Assembly: GCF_023734115.1 (NCBI RefSeq)
Contig: NZ_AP025737.1
Location: forward strand, 2,852,001-2,916,000
Source of the DNA: Herbiconiux sp. L3-i23
Lineage (GTDB): Bacteria; Actinomycetota; Actinomycetes; Actinomycetales; Microbacteriaceae
Direction: 5' to 3'
DNA length: 64,000 nucleotides
In this document: positions 33,212-42,557 of the stretch, piece after piece
Layout of the letters: each line of letters starts with the position of its first letter
How positions within the stretch are numbered: position 1 is the first letter of the stretch
The notes under the pieces: generated by a model
The model's input: the letters and a program-made list of their open reading frames with translations, nothing else
Database searches by the model: none
What the model was told of the DNA's origin: nothing
Made by a program: the position numbers and the translations under genes

Positions 33212-34411
33212 CTACTGCACGAAGGTGTAGGCCTTGCCCGCGAAGGTGATCGAGTTTAGGACTCCGTCGCCGAGCACACCCGAGCCGAGCGAGAAGCCGT
33301 ACGCTGCGACCTTCGCGTTCGGGAACGCCGCGCTCCACTCGGCGAGCGTGCCGTACCACTGCGATCCGAAGCCCCCGCCGGTGTGCGGTGCGGCCGCCTT
33401 GACCGGGGCGGTGGCGGAGTTGCTGAGCCACCAATTCTGGCCGTAGACGTCCTCGCCGACGAGGATGCCGTCGGACTGCCCATCACCGTCGAAGTCGACG
33501 ACCAGCTGGTAGCCCGGCTTACCGCCGGTGGTCGGGGTGTAGTCGAGGGCGGGGGTACCGACCGCCGAGAGGGCGGTGTTGGTGAACACGTACTCGGCGA
33601 CCTTGTCGGTGCTGGTCGCCCCCTCGGTCCAGATGCGCAGCCCGGTGCCCTTCAACTCCTTGTGGCCGGTCGCACGGGTGTCGCTGAGCCCCTTCGCGAA
33701 GCCGCTCGACACCGAGATGGTGGTGGGGACGACCGAGGTCCTGCCCGGGAACGTGACGGGGAACAGCGACGAGAGGCCCTTGCCGTCGATGTACTTGTAG
33801 GCGCGGATGCTGCCGGCGAGATCGGTCGTGGTCGCATCGGTCGTCTGCACGACGAGGTAGGCCGACTTGCCGGGCTCGACGGTCTGCGCCGCGGACTCGC
33901 CCTTCGGGGTGAGCAGGCGGACGCTGACAGCGTCCTTGCCCTTGTTGGTGAAGTACCCTGTGAGCGCGATCTTGCCCGTCGACGAGTTGATATAGCTGCC
34001 GCCGTTCGCGGTGCCGATCGGGTTCTGCGTGCAGGTCTTCTCGGGGAAGGCCTTCTCCGTGTACGAGTAGGCGGCCGCCTCGGTGGCGGTGGCGCCGCGG
34101 TACACGCTGACCGCGACCTTGCCGCTGGCGACATTGCCCTTCGACGTCTCGAGGGTCTGGTAGTAGCGGGCGCCCGCGGCGACGGTCGCCGACTTCGTGC
34201 CGTAGTCGGTGACGAACTTCACCGAGACGGGCACGGACTCCGTGTTCTCGGCGTAGACGGCGACCAGCACCTTGTCAGTGGTGACATTGCAGGTGGTGTT
34301 GACGCTCGTCGAGGTCTTCGGCGTCGTCGCGGCAGTGGCGGGCGATGCGGCGGTCAGCGTCAGTGCGACCGTTGCGGCGGCGACGCCGGCGATGGACAGG
34401 AACTTCTTCAT
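33212..34411 (-). CDS. Secreted protein with calcium-binding-like motif
   Basis: A 399-residue protein with a clear Sec signal peptide (MKKFLSIAGVAAATVALTLTAASPATA, cut near residue 27). The mature part is Thr/Ser/Gly-rich and beta-strand-like, with several repeats of a strand-turn layout, and near residue 310 has DFDGDGQSDG, which resembles an EF-hand-like or dockerin-type calcium loop. No catalytic motif or sortase signal is visible. GGAAAGAGAG precedes the ATG. It sits 42 bp after the Ig-like surface protein gene and probably shares its transcript. Confidence 0.7.
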   Translation of the reverse strand: MKKFLSIAGVAAATVALTLTAASPATAATTPKTSTSVNTTCNVTTDKVLVAVYAENTESVPVSVKFVTDYGTKSATVAAGARYYQTLETSKGNVASGKVAVSVYRGATATEAAAYSYTEKAFPEKTCTQNPIGTANGGSYINSSTGKIALTGYFTNKGKDAVSVRLLTPKGESAAQTVEPGKSAYLVVQTTDATTTDLAGSIRAYKYIDGKGLSSLFPVTFPGRTSVVPTTISVSSGFAKGLSDTRATGHKELKGTGLRIWTEGATSTDKVAEYVFTNTALSAVGTPALDYTPTTGGKPGYQLVVDFDGDGQSDGILVGEDVYGQNWWLSNSATAPVKAAAPHTGGGFGSQWYGTLAEWSAAFPNAKVAAYGFSLGSGVLGDGVLNSITFAGKAYTFVQ

Positions 34412-34453
34412 TGCTCTCTTTCCAGGGGTGGGAGGGAGGTGCAGGAGTGGTCG

Positions 34454-35620
34454 TCAGCTGTACTGTCGGCGGCGGCGACGGGCGATCAGGAAGATCACCA
34501 ACAGGAGCAGGAGCGCCGCGAGCAGTCCGATGCCGGCGAACAGCAGCGTCGACTGCCAGTCCGTCGTGTCACCGGCCGCCGAAGCGTCCTCGTCGTCGGC
34601 GGGAACCGCGAAGGTGTCGAGTTGCTCGTCGAGCTCGTCGTCAGCGGCGCGAGAGGTCGGCGCCGTCGAGGGAGCGGGGAGCGTCGGCACCTCGGGCGCC
34701 GCGATCGCTGCGGGCGCGGGAGCCGTACCGGTCGTCTGCTGCTGCGCCGCGAACTGCTGCTGCGGGGCCTGCTGAATCGGCGTCTGCCCGCTCTGCTGAG
34801 GGGTACCGCTCGGCTGCTGGGGCTGCCCGGGCTGCTGGGGCTGGTCGACGGGCGTCTCCTCGACGGGGCCCTCCTCGCCGGGCTCTTCCTGCCCGGGTTC
34901 TTCCTCGCCGGGCTCTTCTTCGCCGGGGACTTCCTCGCCGGGCCCCTCTGCGGCGACGAGGACGACGGTGACCGCGGCCTCGACGCTCGTGTTGCCGGCG
35001 GCGTCGACCGCGACGATCGTGATGCGGTGCTCGCCCACGGCCCACAGGGCAGTGTCGAGGGTGTAGGCGTAGGCGGGCGAGGAGTCGCGGTCGCGGACGT
35101 TCACCGGCGTCCCGTCGACGGCGAGCGACAGCGACGACGCGTGGGCGTCGGTGATCGTCGCCGCGATCTGGAGCTCGTCGCCGACGGTGACCTCGGCCCC
35201 CGCGGCAGGGGCGCTGAGCTCGACCACCGGTGCGGTGTGGTCGACGACGACTGTGAGGTCGGCGGTCGATCCCGCGTCCTTGTTGCCCAACGTGTCTTCG
35301 GCGTGCGCGGTGACGACCACCGGGCCCTCGGGCCAACCGCTCGTGTCGAGCACGAACTGCGTGCTCGGCTCGGTCGAGGCCTCGACGTAGCTGACGCCCG
35401 ACTTCGACCCGAGGAAGCGGTGCGTCGGGCTCGAGTCGGTCACCGAGAAGCTGAATGCGGCCGAGTTCCCGATGACGGCACCGGCGGCGGGCGACAGGAA
35501 GGCGACGTCGGGCGCCTCAGCGTCGGCCGCGGAGGCGGAGAGGGCTCCGAGGGGAGCGATTCCGGCAGCGATCGCCGCGGTGACAGCGACAGCGAACCAG
35601 GATTTGAGCGTCTTCGACAA
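34454..35620 (-). CDS. Ig-like-domain surface protein with C-terminal membrane anchor
   Basis: About 388 residues. A signal peptide (cut after LGALSASA) is followed by two bacterial Ig-like domains (APDVAFLSPAAGAVIG... and APVVELSAPAAGAEVT..., each about 95 residues). Next comes a spacer of repeated P-G-E-E units, then a Gln/Pro-rich stretch, an acidic region, one membrane helix and a RRRRRQYS stop-transfer end. No LPXTG motif. I start at TTG 35620, which gives a normal signal peptide; a GTG at 35656 would add 12 residues. Likely an adhesin or envelope spacer protein anchored by its C-terminus. Confidence 0.7.
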   Translation of the reverse strand: MSKTLKSWFAVAVTAAIAAGIAPLGALSASAADAEAPDVAFLSPAAGAVIGNSAAFSFSVTDSSPTHRFLGSKSGVSYVEASTEPSTQFVLDTSGWPEGPVVVTAHAEDTLGNKDAGSTADLTVVVDHTAPVVELSAPAAGAEVTVGDELQIAATITDAHASSLSLAVDGTPVNVRDRDSSPAYAYTLDTALWAVGEHRITIVAVDAAGNTSVEAAVTVVLVAAEGPGEEVPGEEEPGEEEPGQEEPGEEGPVEETPVDQPQQPGQPQQPSGTPQQSGQTPIQQAPQQQFAAQQQTTGTAPAPAAIAAPEVPTLPAPSTAPTSRAADDELDEQLDTFAVPADDEDASAAGDTTDWQSTLLFAGIGLLAALLLLLVIFLIARRRRRQYS

Positions 35621-35798
35621 CGTCGGAACTTTCGTGTGCGGGCTCGCCGAACACACACGCGGGTACAGCTCGGGCGCTGTCGGGGGTGGTAAGCGTGCCC
35701 CTCATTGGGGGGGACGTGGGCACTCTATTGGAGCCGCCCATGCGTTCGCAACGATCGATGTGGTAACGGTCCCGCAACGGCTCGACGGGCTCGCCGAG

Positions 35799-35945
35799 TC
35801 AGCGCGAGAGCATCCCCATGACGCCCGAGATCACGAAGTACGCGCCGACCGCCGCGACCGAGACCCAGATCGCGACGCGGTTGAACGACGGCGGCTTCGG
35901 CGTGTTCTTGTCGCGCAATTCGTCGTCGGGAAGGTAGTCGTTCAT
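35799..35945 (-). CDS. 48-residue single-span membrane protein
   Basis: Minus-strand translation from the ATG at 35945 gives 48 residues: an acidic-polar start (MNDYLPDDELRDKNTPKPPSF), then one membrane helix (RVAIWVSVAAVGAYFVISGVMGML) and a short tail. It begins 15 bp after the lysS stop, so it is probably the last gene of that transcript. Function unknown. Confidence 0.7.
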   Translation of the reverse strand: MNDYLPDDELRDKNTPKPPSFNRVAIWVSVAAVGAYFVISGVMGMLSR

Positions 35946-35960
35946 GGTCGGCTCACCGTC

Positions 35961-37466
35961 TCACTTCACCAGGGGGAAGAGGATCGTCTCACGGATGCCG
36001 AGCCCGGTTAGCGCCATCAGCAGACGGTCGATGCCCATGCCCATGCCGCCCGTCGGGGGCATGCCGTGCTCGAGGGCCCGGAGGAACTCCTCGTCGACGC
36101 GCATCGCCTCGGGGTCGCCCTTCGAGGCGAGCAGGGCCTGCTCGACGAAGCGCTCGCGCTGAATGACCGGGTCGACCAGCTCCGAGTACCCGGTGGCCAG
36201 TTCGAAGCCGCGGACGTAGAGGTCCCACTTCTCGACGACCCCGGCCTTCGAGCGGTGGTCGCGCACGAGCGGCGAGGTGTCGACCGGAAAGTCCAGAACG
36301 AACGTCGGTGCGACGAGTCCCGGCTTGACGAAGTGCTCCCAGAGCTCCTCGACGTACTTGCCGCGCAGCGGGTGCTCGATCTCGATGCCGACGCTCTCGG
36401 CGAGCGCCGTGAGCTCGTCCTGAGGCGTCTCCGGCGTGACCTGCACTCCGGCGGCCTCGCTCAGCGACTCGTACATGCCGATGCGCGCCCATTCGCCGCC
36501 GAGGTCGTACTCGGTGCCGTCGGCCCAGGTGACGACGTGCGAGCCGTAGGCGTCGAGGGCGGCGTTCTGGATGAGCTCCTGGGTGAGGTCGGCGATGCCG
36601 TTGTAGTCGCTGTACGCCTGGTAGGCCTCGAGCATCGCGAACTCGGGCGAGTGCGTCGAGTCGGCGCCCTCGTTGCGGAAGTTGCGGTTGATCTCGAAGA
36701 TGCGCTCGAGCCCGCCGACGGCGGCGCGCTTGAGGAACAGCTCCGGGGCGATGCGCAGGTACAGGTCGATGTCGAACGCATTGCTGTGAGTGATGAAGGG
36801 GCGGGCCGCCGCACCGCCGTGCTGCACCTGCAGCATCGGCGTCTCGAGTTCGAGGAAGTCATGCGAATCGAAGGTGCGACGCAGCGACGCGACCGCCTTC
36901 GCGCGTGCCCGCACCGTCTCTCGGGCCTGCTCTCTGACGATGAGGTCGAGGTAGCGGCTGCGCACCCGCGATTCCTCGCTCAGCTCGGCGTGCAGGTTGG
37001 GCAGGGGCAGCACCGCCTTCGAGGCGATGCGCCACTCGGCGACGAGCACCGACAGCTCACCGCGGCGGGAGGTGATGACCTCGCCGCGGACGAAGAGGTG
37101 GTCGCCGAGGTCGACGAGCTCCTTCCACCGGTCGAGCGAGTCCTGCCCGACCTCGGCGAGGCTCAGCATCGCCTGGATGCGCTCGCCGTCGCCGGCTTGG
37201 AGGGCGGCGAAGCAGAGCTTGCCGGTGTTGCGGAGGTGCACGATGCGCCCGGCGAGGGCGACGGTCTCGCCCGTCGCGACATCGGCCTCGAGATCGGTGT
37301 GACGGGCTCGGACCTTCGCGATGGTGTCGGTGATGGGCACCTCGACCGGGTACGCCTCGGTGCCCTCGTCGATCAGCCGCTCGCGCTTGGCGAGGCGGAC
37401 CGCCTTCTGCTCGCTGACGTCGTCGTCGGCGTCGAAGGGCTCGGGAGCGTCGGGATTCTCGGACAA
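35961..37466 (-). CDS. lysS: Lysyl-tRNA synthetase (class II)
   Basis: A 501-residue class II lysyl-tRNA synthetase, which charges tRNA-Lys. It has an OB-fold anticodon-binding domain ([21 protein letters not shown]), motif 1 ([21 protein letters not shown]), motif 2 ([28 protein letters not shown]) and motif 3 ([16 protein letters not shown]). I chose the TTG at 37466 ([10 protein letters not shown]), with GGAG about seven bases before it; the frame further upstream is not conserved-looking. It follows panC on the same strand after 107 bp. Confidence 0.95.
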   Translation of the reverse strand: MSENPDAPEPFDADDDVSEQKAVRLAKRERLIDEGTEAYPVEVPITDTIAKVRARHTDLEADVATGETVALAGRIVHLRNTGKLCFAALQAGDGERIQAMLSLAEVGQDSLDRWKELVDLGDHLFVRGEVITSRRGELSVLVAEWRIASKAVLPLPNLHAELSEESRVRSRYLDLIVREQARETVRARAKAVASLRRTFDSHDFLELETPMLQVQHGGAAARPFITHSNAFDIDLYLRIAPELFLKRAAVGGLERIFEINRNFRNEGADSTHSPEFAMLEAYQAYSDYNGIADLTQELIQNAALDAYGSHVVTWADGTEYDLGGEWARIGMYESLSEAAGVQVTPETPQDELTALAESVGIEIEHPLRGKYVEELWEHFVKPGLVAPTFVLDFPVDTSPLVRDHRSKAGVVEKWDLYVRGFELATGYSELVDPVIQRERFVEQALLASKGDPEAMRVDEEFLRALEHGMPPTGGMGMGIDRLLMALTGLGIRETILFPLVK

Positions 37467-37573
37467 GAGGTCTCCAGGATCGGGTGGGAACGGCCCCTCA
37501 ACGGTACCCCGCAGGCGGACCCGCGGTCGGCGCGGGGTCCTGGGCAGGGGCGGCGCTGACACCGGCGCGGACG

Positions 37574-38452
37574 TCAGCGGAGGTAGATGCTCTCGTTGTC
37601 GATCAGACGGGTGCCCCCCACATCGGCGGCGATGAGGACCAGGGCTCGACCTCGGTGTCCGTCATCGACCGGCGTGAAGGTGGTGGGGTCGACGATCGCG
37701 AGGTAGTCCAGCGTCACGAGCCGTTCGCCCATCAACGCCGACTGCGCCGCAGCGATCGCGGCGTCGATGCCCGCATCGGCCGACGATGCCGCGGCTTCGA
37801 GCGCACGGGACAGCGCCAGGGCGGCGATCCGCTCCCCCGACCCGAGGCGCCGGTTGCGGCTCGAGCGGGCGAGACCGTCGTCCTCGCGCACGATCTCGAC
37901 GGTCTCGATGGTGATCGGGAAGTCGAGGTCGCGCACCATCCGTTCCACGAGGAACGCCTGCTGGGCGTCCTTGCGTCCGAAGACGGCGACGTCGGGACCC
38001 ACGATGTGGAAGAGCTTCGACACGACGGTGAGCACGCCGTCGAAATGGCCGCGGCGGCTCCTGCCCTCGAAGCGGTCGGCGATGGCGCCGCCGGAGACGC
38101 GGGTCGCCGGGAAGCCGTTCGGATACATCTCCTCGCCCGACGGTGCGAAGACGAAGAGCCCGTCCGCGACGGAACCGAGGAGCTCGACATCGGAGTCGAG
38201 GGTGCGCGGGTAGGCCTCGAGGTCGGCCTTCTCGCCGAACTGGAGCGGGTTCACGAAGACGGAGACGACGACGATGTCGGCCACCTCGCGCGCCCGCTCG
38301 ACGAGGGCGAGGTGTCCGGCGTGCAGGGCGCCCATCGTCGGCACCAGCGCTACCCGTGCTCGCGGCGCCCCGCCGGTCTCGATCTCGGCGCGCGCGCTGC
38401 GGACGCGTTCGCGGATGCCCGCGATCGTGTGCTCGACGATCGGCTGCGTCAC
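37574..38452 (-). CDS. panC: Pantothenate synthetase
   Basis: A 292-residue pantoate-beta-alanine ligase, the last step of pantothenate (vitamin B5) synthesis. The ATP-binding HxGH lies in [14 protein letters not shown] (about 39-52), followed by [12 protein letters not shown], the GRKDAQQ motif and SSRNRRL, all diagnostic. The GTG start overlaps the TGA of the DUF2520 gene (GTGA), suggesting coupled translation. Other pan genes are not in the window. Confidence 0.95.
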   Translation of the reverse strand: MTQPIVEHTIAGIRERVRSARAEIETGGAPRARVALVPTMGALHAGHLALVERAREVADIVVVSVFVNPLQFGEKADLEAYPRTLDSDVELLGSVADGLFVFAPSGEEMYPNGFPATRVSGGAIADRFEGRSRRGHFDGVLTVVSKLFHIVGPDVAVFGRKDAQQAFLVERMVRDLDFPITIETVEIVREDDGLARSSRNRRLGSGERIAALALSRALEAAASSADAGIDAAIAAAQSALMGERLVTLDYLAIVDPTTFTPVDDGHRGRALVLIAADVGGTRLIDNESIYLR

Positions 38453-39192
38453 CGGTCCTCCCGCCCTTCGTCGAAACCGGTCTCGCGCAGAACGGCGAGA
38501 TCGATGCTATCCGGCTGGGCACGGGCCAACGCGTAGTCGAGACTCGAGCGGGCGATGCCCCCGAGAACCCGCCCGGGCGCCTCGACGTCGATCGATCTCA
38601 GCAGACCGACGGCCTGGTCGACGATCGCGCTCGAGAACGTCGACACCGTCGCGATCGCCTCGGCATACGTCGGCCGGTCCTCCTCGGCGATGAGGACGGG
38701 CTCCCCGCCCATCTCGACGACGAGCGCCTGACCGATGGGCTGCACCGCGGCGGGCGCGGTGACCGCGAACCAGGCTTCGGGGAGCCGCGCGAGGTCGACG
38801 CTCGTACCGGTGAAGGCCATGGCCGGATGGATGGCGATGGGGATCGCCCCTGCCCGAGCGGCCGGGGCGAGCACGGCGGTGCCGAACTCCGCTGCCGTGT
38901 GGACGACGATCTGGCCGGGCTGCCATGCGCCCACGGCGGCGAGCCCCTCGACCAGGCCGGTCAGCTCGGCGGTCGGCACCGCGAGGATGACGAGTTCGCT
39001 GCGCTCGAGGACCTCGGGCACCTCGAGGATCGGCACGGCCGGGAGGATCGACGAGGCGCGCTCCCTGCTCTGCTCCGACACCGCCGAGATCCCGGTGAGG
39101 GCATGCCCTGCGCCGGCGAGCGCGGCCGCGAGGACCGGGCCGACACGTCCGGCGCCGATGACTCCGACGCCGAGACGTCCCGATCGCTGCAT
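38449..39192 (-). CDS. Rossmann-like / DUF2520 protein
   Basis: A 247-residue protein with an NAD(P)-binding Rossmann start (LGVGVIGAGRVGPVLAAALAGAGH), ILAVPTAELTGLV, and a C-terminal DUF2520 helical domain (YAEAIATVSTFSSAIVDQAVGLL). The fold resembles 6-phosphogluconate or ketopantoate reductases. Its coupling to panC by GTGA makes a step before pantothenate (ketopantoate reductase) tempting, but DUF2520 proteins lack an established activity. Upstream it follows the PH-domain gene by only three bases. Confidence 0.8.
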   Translation of the reverse strand: MQRSGRLGVGVIGAGRVGPVLAAALAGAGHALTGISAVSEQSRERASSILPAVPILEVPEVLERSELVILAVPTAELTGLVEGLAAVGAWQPGQIVVHTAAEFGTAVLAPAARAGAIPIAIHPAMAFTGTSVDLARLPEAWFAVTAPAAVQPIGQALVVEMGGEPVLIAEEDRPTYAEAIATVSTFSSAIVDQAVGLLRSIDVEAPGRVLGGIARSSLDYALARAQPDSIDLAVLRETGFDEGREDR

Positions 39193-39195
39193 CGT

Positions 39196-40752
39196 TCATC
39201 CCTCCGTCGGGGCGGGCGCTTCGTCCGCGTGCGCGTCGGCGGAGTGTGCCTGATCGGCGGAGTTCCAGCGGTGGCTGCGGTCGTCGCGGCCCGACTCCTC
39301 GGCGCCCGCGACGACGTCGGCGAACATCCCGCGGGCGACGTCGACGTCGATGCCACCGAGACGCGTGTAGATCGGTCCGGCGACGACGTGCGCGTGCAGC
39401 TCCGCCAGGCCCGCCGCCCGGTACAGCGGACCCTGCGACATCGAGACGCTCTGCAGCCGGGCGAGGGGCAGCACGATGAGCGAGCGCCAGATGCGGCCCT
39501 TGCGCAGTTCGAGCAGGGTCTCGCCGAGTCGGTAGCCGTTGCGCCGCCAGGAGAACGGCCGGAACAGCCGCGCGCGACGCGGGGAGGTGATGAACCCCTC
39601 GCCCTGCGACCCGACCCCCGAGAGTCCGTCGTCGACGAGGGCGCCGAGCTGCGCCTCGGTGGCCGCGGGCAGCAGCAGCCCGAGGACCCGCTGCACATCG
39701 CCCCGGTCGCCGACCGGCAGGATCGTGGTGTTGGAGTTCGACGCGCCGCCCTGGGTCAGCGAGACGCTCGCGCGGGTGATCTTGATCTGCCACCACCCGG
39801 GGATGCGCCACAGCAGCGGCTGCGAGATCTCGATGGCGTGGACCCGGCCGGGAGGCAGCGTCTCGTTGCTCGTCGAGAGAAGGCCGAAGCCGATCCGGAT
39901 GCCGTTCGGCGTGCCGGCGATGCTGTAGCGCAGCGACCGGAGGAAGCGGTTCACCGTGTAGCTCACCAGACCGATGAGGCTGGGCACGATCGCGACCAGC
40001 GAGACCCAGGCGTCGGTGATCACGACCCACGGGATGCCGACGGCGAGCACCAGCACGAGGATGACGGTCGAGTCGCGGAGGAACATCGAGCCGACGAGCC
40101 GCCCGAGCGAGAGGTGCACGACCGACTCGGGTTCGGCCTCGGTCGGGTCGAGCTCGGGCGCGAGGAACTCGCCGACCCGACGTTCGAGAAGCCCTCCCGA
40201 GGTTTGGGCGGGGCCCGCCTGCTGGCGGGAGGCGCCGGACGCGAGCGCGAGGACGTCGCGACGGAGCTCGTCCGCGGCGGCCGAGGGCAGGTACTCGAGC
40301 TTCACGCCGCCGTCGTTGCCCGCCACGGAGATCTGCAGCCGCGCGGCGCCGAACAGCCGCGGCACGAGGGGGCGCACGATGTTGACGCCCTGGATGCGGT
40401 CGAGACGTGCCTTGCGCTGGGCGCGGAAGAGGATGCCCGATCGCACCTCGACCACCTCGTCGGTGACCCGGAACTCGTGCATCCGCCAGGCGAGCCAGAA
40501 ACCGCCGACACCGAGCAGGAGCACGCCGCCGACGATCAGCAGCGCCGGGAGCAGCCAGCCCCGATCGATCAGCAGGTCGAACGGGTCGTTCTCCTCGTAG
40601 TGCAGGACGAGTTCGAGGACCCGGTCGCGCAGGTTCGCGATGATGATGCCGATGATCGCGATCAGCGCGATGCCACCGCGCAGCAGCGGCGTCGCCGGAT
40701 GCAGCCGATGCCATTCGCCGTCGGCGAGCGGGCCGGTCGGCGGTGTGGTCAC
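39196..40752 (-). CDS. Multi-span bacterial PH-domain (YdbT-like) membrane protein
   Basis: A 518-residue membrane protein: two helices near the N-terminus (about 25-45, 68-90), a first bacterial PH-2 domain (FRVTDEVVEVRSGILFRAQRKARLDRIQGVNI), a second pair of helices (about 225-265), then a second and partial third PH-like domain (YSIAGTPNGIRIGFGLL, LPPGRVHAIEISQPLLWR) and a charged His/Asp/Glu-rich tail. This is the YdbT/DUF304 organisation. It is coupled (GTGA) to the smaller PH protein gene upstream. In Bacillus the YdbS/YdbT pair affects resistance to bacteriocins. Confidence 0.85.
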   Translation of the reverse strand: MTTPPTGPLADGEWHRLHPATPLLRGGIALIAIIGIIIANLRDRVLELVLHYEENDPFDLLIDRGWLLPALLIVGGVLLLGVGGFWLAWRMHEFRVTDEVVEVRSGILFRAQRKARLDRIQGVNIVRPLVPRLFGAARLQISVAGNDGGVKLEYLPSAAADELRRDVLALASGASRQQAGPAQTSGGLLERRVGEFLAPELDPTEAEPESVVHLSLGRLVGSMFLRDSTVILVLVLAVGIPWVVITDAWVSLVAIVPSLIGLVSYTVNRFLRSLRYSIAGTPNGIRIGFGLLSTSNETLPPGRVHAIEISQPLLWRIPGWWQIKITRASVSLTQGGASNSNTTILPVGDRGDVQRVLGLLLPAATEAQLGALVDDGLSGVGSQGEGFITSPRRARLFRPFSWRRNGYRLGETLLELRKGRIWRSLIVLPLARLQSVSMSQGPLYRAAGLAELHAHVVAGPIYTRLGGIDVDVARGMFADVVAGAEESGRDDRSHRWNSADQAHSADAHADEAPAPTEG

Positions 40753-41231
40753 AGCCCCACCCGGCGGGTCTCGGCGAGCTCGACGAGGCGGTCGCGCAGC
40801 TCCGCCGCGTCGGGCTCGGTCAGTCCGGGGATGGAGACGCCACTCGTCGCCGCCGCGGTGACGAGCTTCAGATCGGCGAGTCCCATCATCCGGGCCAGCG
40901 GGCCGCGGGTGATGTCGACGAGCTGCATGCGGCCGTAGGGCACGGCGACGAAGCGCTGGAAGAGCAGCCCGCGCCGGAACAGCAGATCGTCGTCACGGAG
41001 CAGATAGCCGTAGGCGCGCACCCGGCGCGGCACGAGTGTCGCCGAGATCAGCGACGCCACCGCAGCGGCGCCGAAGATCACCGTGAGGAAGCCGAAGCCG
41101 AGGAAGTAGGCGAATGCAGCCGCCGCGCCCGCGAGGACGACGACGATGACGAGGCCGAAGATCTCGACGCCGATCTGCTTGGGCGAGACCCGACGCCACT
41201 GCGCGTCGGCCAGCTCGAGACGTGTGGCCAT
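40749..41231 (-). CDS. Small PH-domain (YdbS-like) membrane protein
   Basis: A 160-residue protein with two hydrophobic helices (about 21-60) followed by one bacterial PH-2 domain (LLRDDDLLFRRGLLFQRFVAVPYGRMQLVDITRGPLARMMGLADL). This is the YdbS layout and pairs with the larger YdbT-like protein. It starts at ATG 41231 with GGGG just upstream, four bases after the DUF3180 stop, and its own stop overlaps the next start (GTGA). Confidence 0.85.
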   Translation of the reverse strand: MATRLELADAQWRRVSPKQIGVEIFGLVIVVVLAGAAAAFAYFLGFGFLTVIFGAAAVASLISATLVPRRVRAYGYLLRDDDLLFRRGLLFQRFVAVPYGRMQLVDITRGPLARMMGLADLKLVTAAATSGVSIPGLTEPDAAELRDRLVELAETRRVGL

Positions 41232-41235
41232 GCCC

Positions 41236-41709
41236 CTATTGTCCCTGTACGCCGACCCTCGAGTCGTCCTCATCGTCGGGCGGCAGCGTGCACCAGTGCT
41301 CGACGACGAGTCCGGCGACCACGGCGACGGCCGACGCGACGACCGACAGCACCGCGCGGACGAGGTCGTCCGACTGCGCGAGGACCGGTCGTCCGATGAG
41401 GTGGGCGGCCACCCCGACGGCGGCGCCGCCGAGCAGCGCGCCGACCAGCACCGACGCTTTCGCGAACAGCACCACGCGCATCGCTCGGAACGGGTCGAGG
41501 CGTGTGCGGCTCTTGCCACGCAGCACCTGGCGGATCGGCCAGCCGAACAGCAGCACCAGCCCGGCGATCACGACGAGCGAGATCGGGAACGTGAACGGCG
41601 GCACGAACGAGGGGCGCCCGGCGGCGACGAGGCCCACTTCGAGGAGGTAGGCGAGCACTCCCCCGGCGCCGGCGAGAGCGACGGGAAGGCCCGGGGTGGT
41701 CGGCTTCAC
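41236..41709 (-). CDS. DUF3180 membrane protein
   Basis: A 157-residue membrane protein with four predicted helices (about 10-27, 33-52, 78-100, 115-135) and the DUF3180 pattern VLLFGWPIRQVLRGKSRTRLDPFRAMRVVLFAKASVLVGAL. DUF3180 genes regularly follow folK in actinobacteria, as here. GTG 41709 overlaps the folBK stop (GTGA), which fixes the start. Function unknown. Confidence 0.85.
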   Translation of the reverse strand: MKPTTPGLPVALAGAGGVLAYLLEVGLVAAGRPSFVPPFTFPISLVVIAGLVLLFGWPIRQVLRGKSRTRLDPFRAMRVVLFAKASVLVGALLGGAAVGVAAHLIGRPVLAQSDDLVRAVLSVVASAVAVVAGLVVEHWCTLPPDDEDDSRVGVQGQ

Positions 41710-42557
41710 CGGGCGTCCACCTCGGTCACCTGATCGGCCATCGAGGCGGCGAGCGCGTCGACGCGGCCGACGCCCGGCAGCTCCGCCTCGGGGTCGGCGA
41801 GCAGCCACGGCACGAGGACGAACGCCCGCTCGTGGGCTCGCGGGTGCGGCAGCCGCAGGTCGGGGTCGTCGGAGATGACGCTGTCGAAGCTCACGATGTC
41901 GAGGTCGAGCGTGCGGTCGCCCCAGCGTTCGGCGCGCGCGCGTCCGTGCTCGAGCTCGATCTGCTGCAGGCGGGCGAGCAGGTCGGCGGCGCCGAGCTCG
42001 GTGCGGACGATCACGACCTGGTTCAGGTAGGCCGGCTTGTCCTCGTCGACCCCGTCGAGTGTGTGCGCCGCGCTTTCGACGACAGGGGACTCGGCGAGCA
42101 CCGAGAGCGCGGGCGTCGCCGCGATGGCACGGAGCGCGGACTCGAGCGTCGCCGCGCGATCGCCGAGGTTGCTGCCGGACGCGATCACGGCGGTGTGCAG
42201 CCCTGCGCGCGAGATCCGCACGCTCACATCGCCGAACGGCACCGTGATGGGCGCCGACGGCTTGTGCACCGTGACGTCGACGCTGTTCACTCGGACGTCG
42301 GAGAGCACGTCGTCGGCGATGCGCTGCGCGAGGGTCTCGATGAGCGCGACCGGTTCGGCGCCGACCAGGGCGACGATGCGCTCCGCCAGCTCGCCGTAGT
42401 GCACGGTGTCGGCGACGTCGTCGGTCGCGGCTGCCGAGGCGAGGGAGAGGTGGAGGACCACGTCGACGACGAACTCCTGCCCCTGCTCGCGCTCATGCGC
42501 GTAGACGCCGTGCCGTCCGAACGCGCGCACGCCGACGAGTTCGATGCGGTCGCCCAT
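41706..42557 (-). CDS. folK: Dihydroneopterin aldolase-HPPK fusion (FolB-FolK)
   Basis: A 283-residue bifunctional folate enzyme. Residues 1-118 are dihydroneopterin aldolase (IELVGVRAFGRHGVYAHEREQGQEFVVDV, DTVHYGELAERI, VTVHKPSAPI). Residues about 122-283 are 6-hydroxymethyl-dihydropterin pyrophosphokinase (AVIASGSNLGDRAATLESAL, ESPVVESAA, YLNQVVIVRTEL, RWGDRTLDLDIVSF, LPHPRAHERAFVLVPW). Together they make two consecutive steps between folE and folP. The genes flanking it on both sides overlap it by one to four bases. Confidence 0.95.
   Translation of the reverse strand: MGDRIELVGVRAFGRHGVYAHEREQGQEFVVDVVLHLSLASAAATDDVADTVHYGELAERIVALVGAEPVALIETLAQRIADDVLSDVRVNSVDVTVHKPSAPITVPFGDVSVRISRAGLHTAVIASGSNLGDRAATLESALRAIAATPALSVLAESPVVESAAHTLDGVDEDKPAYLNQVVIVRTELGAADLLARLQQIELEHGRARAERWGDRTLDLDIVSFDSVISDDPDLRLPHPRAHERAFVLVPWLLADPEAELPGVGRVDALAASMADQVTEVDAR

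Noticed and set aside
34454-34600. Sortase-anchored (LPXTG) end on the Ig-like protein
   Set aside because: No LPXTG-like motif precedes the membrane helix, and no sortase gene is nearby.
38143-40938. 931-codon plus-strand open frame
   Set aside because: Low-complexity Arg/Glu/Asp translation opposite the panC-DUF2520-PH genes, which are clearly real.
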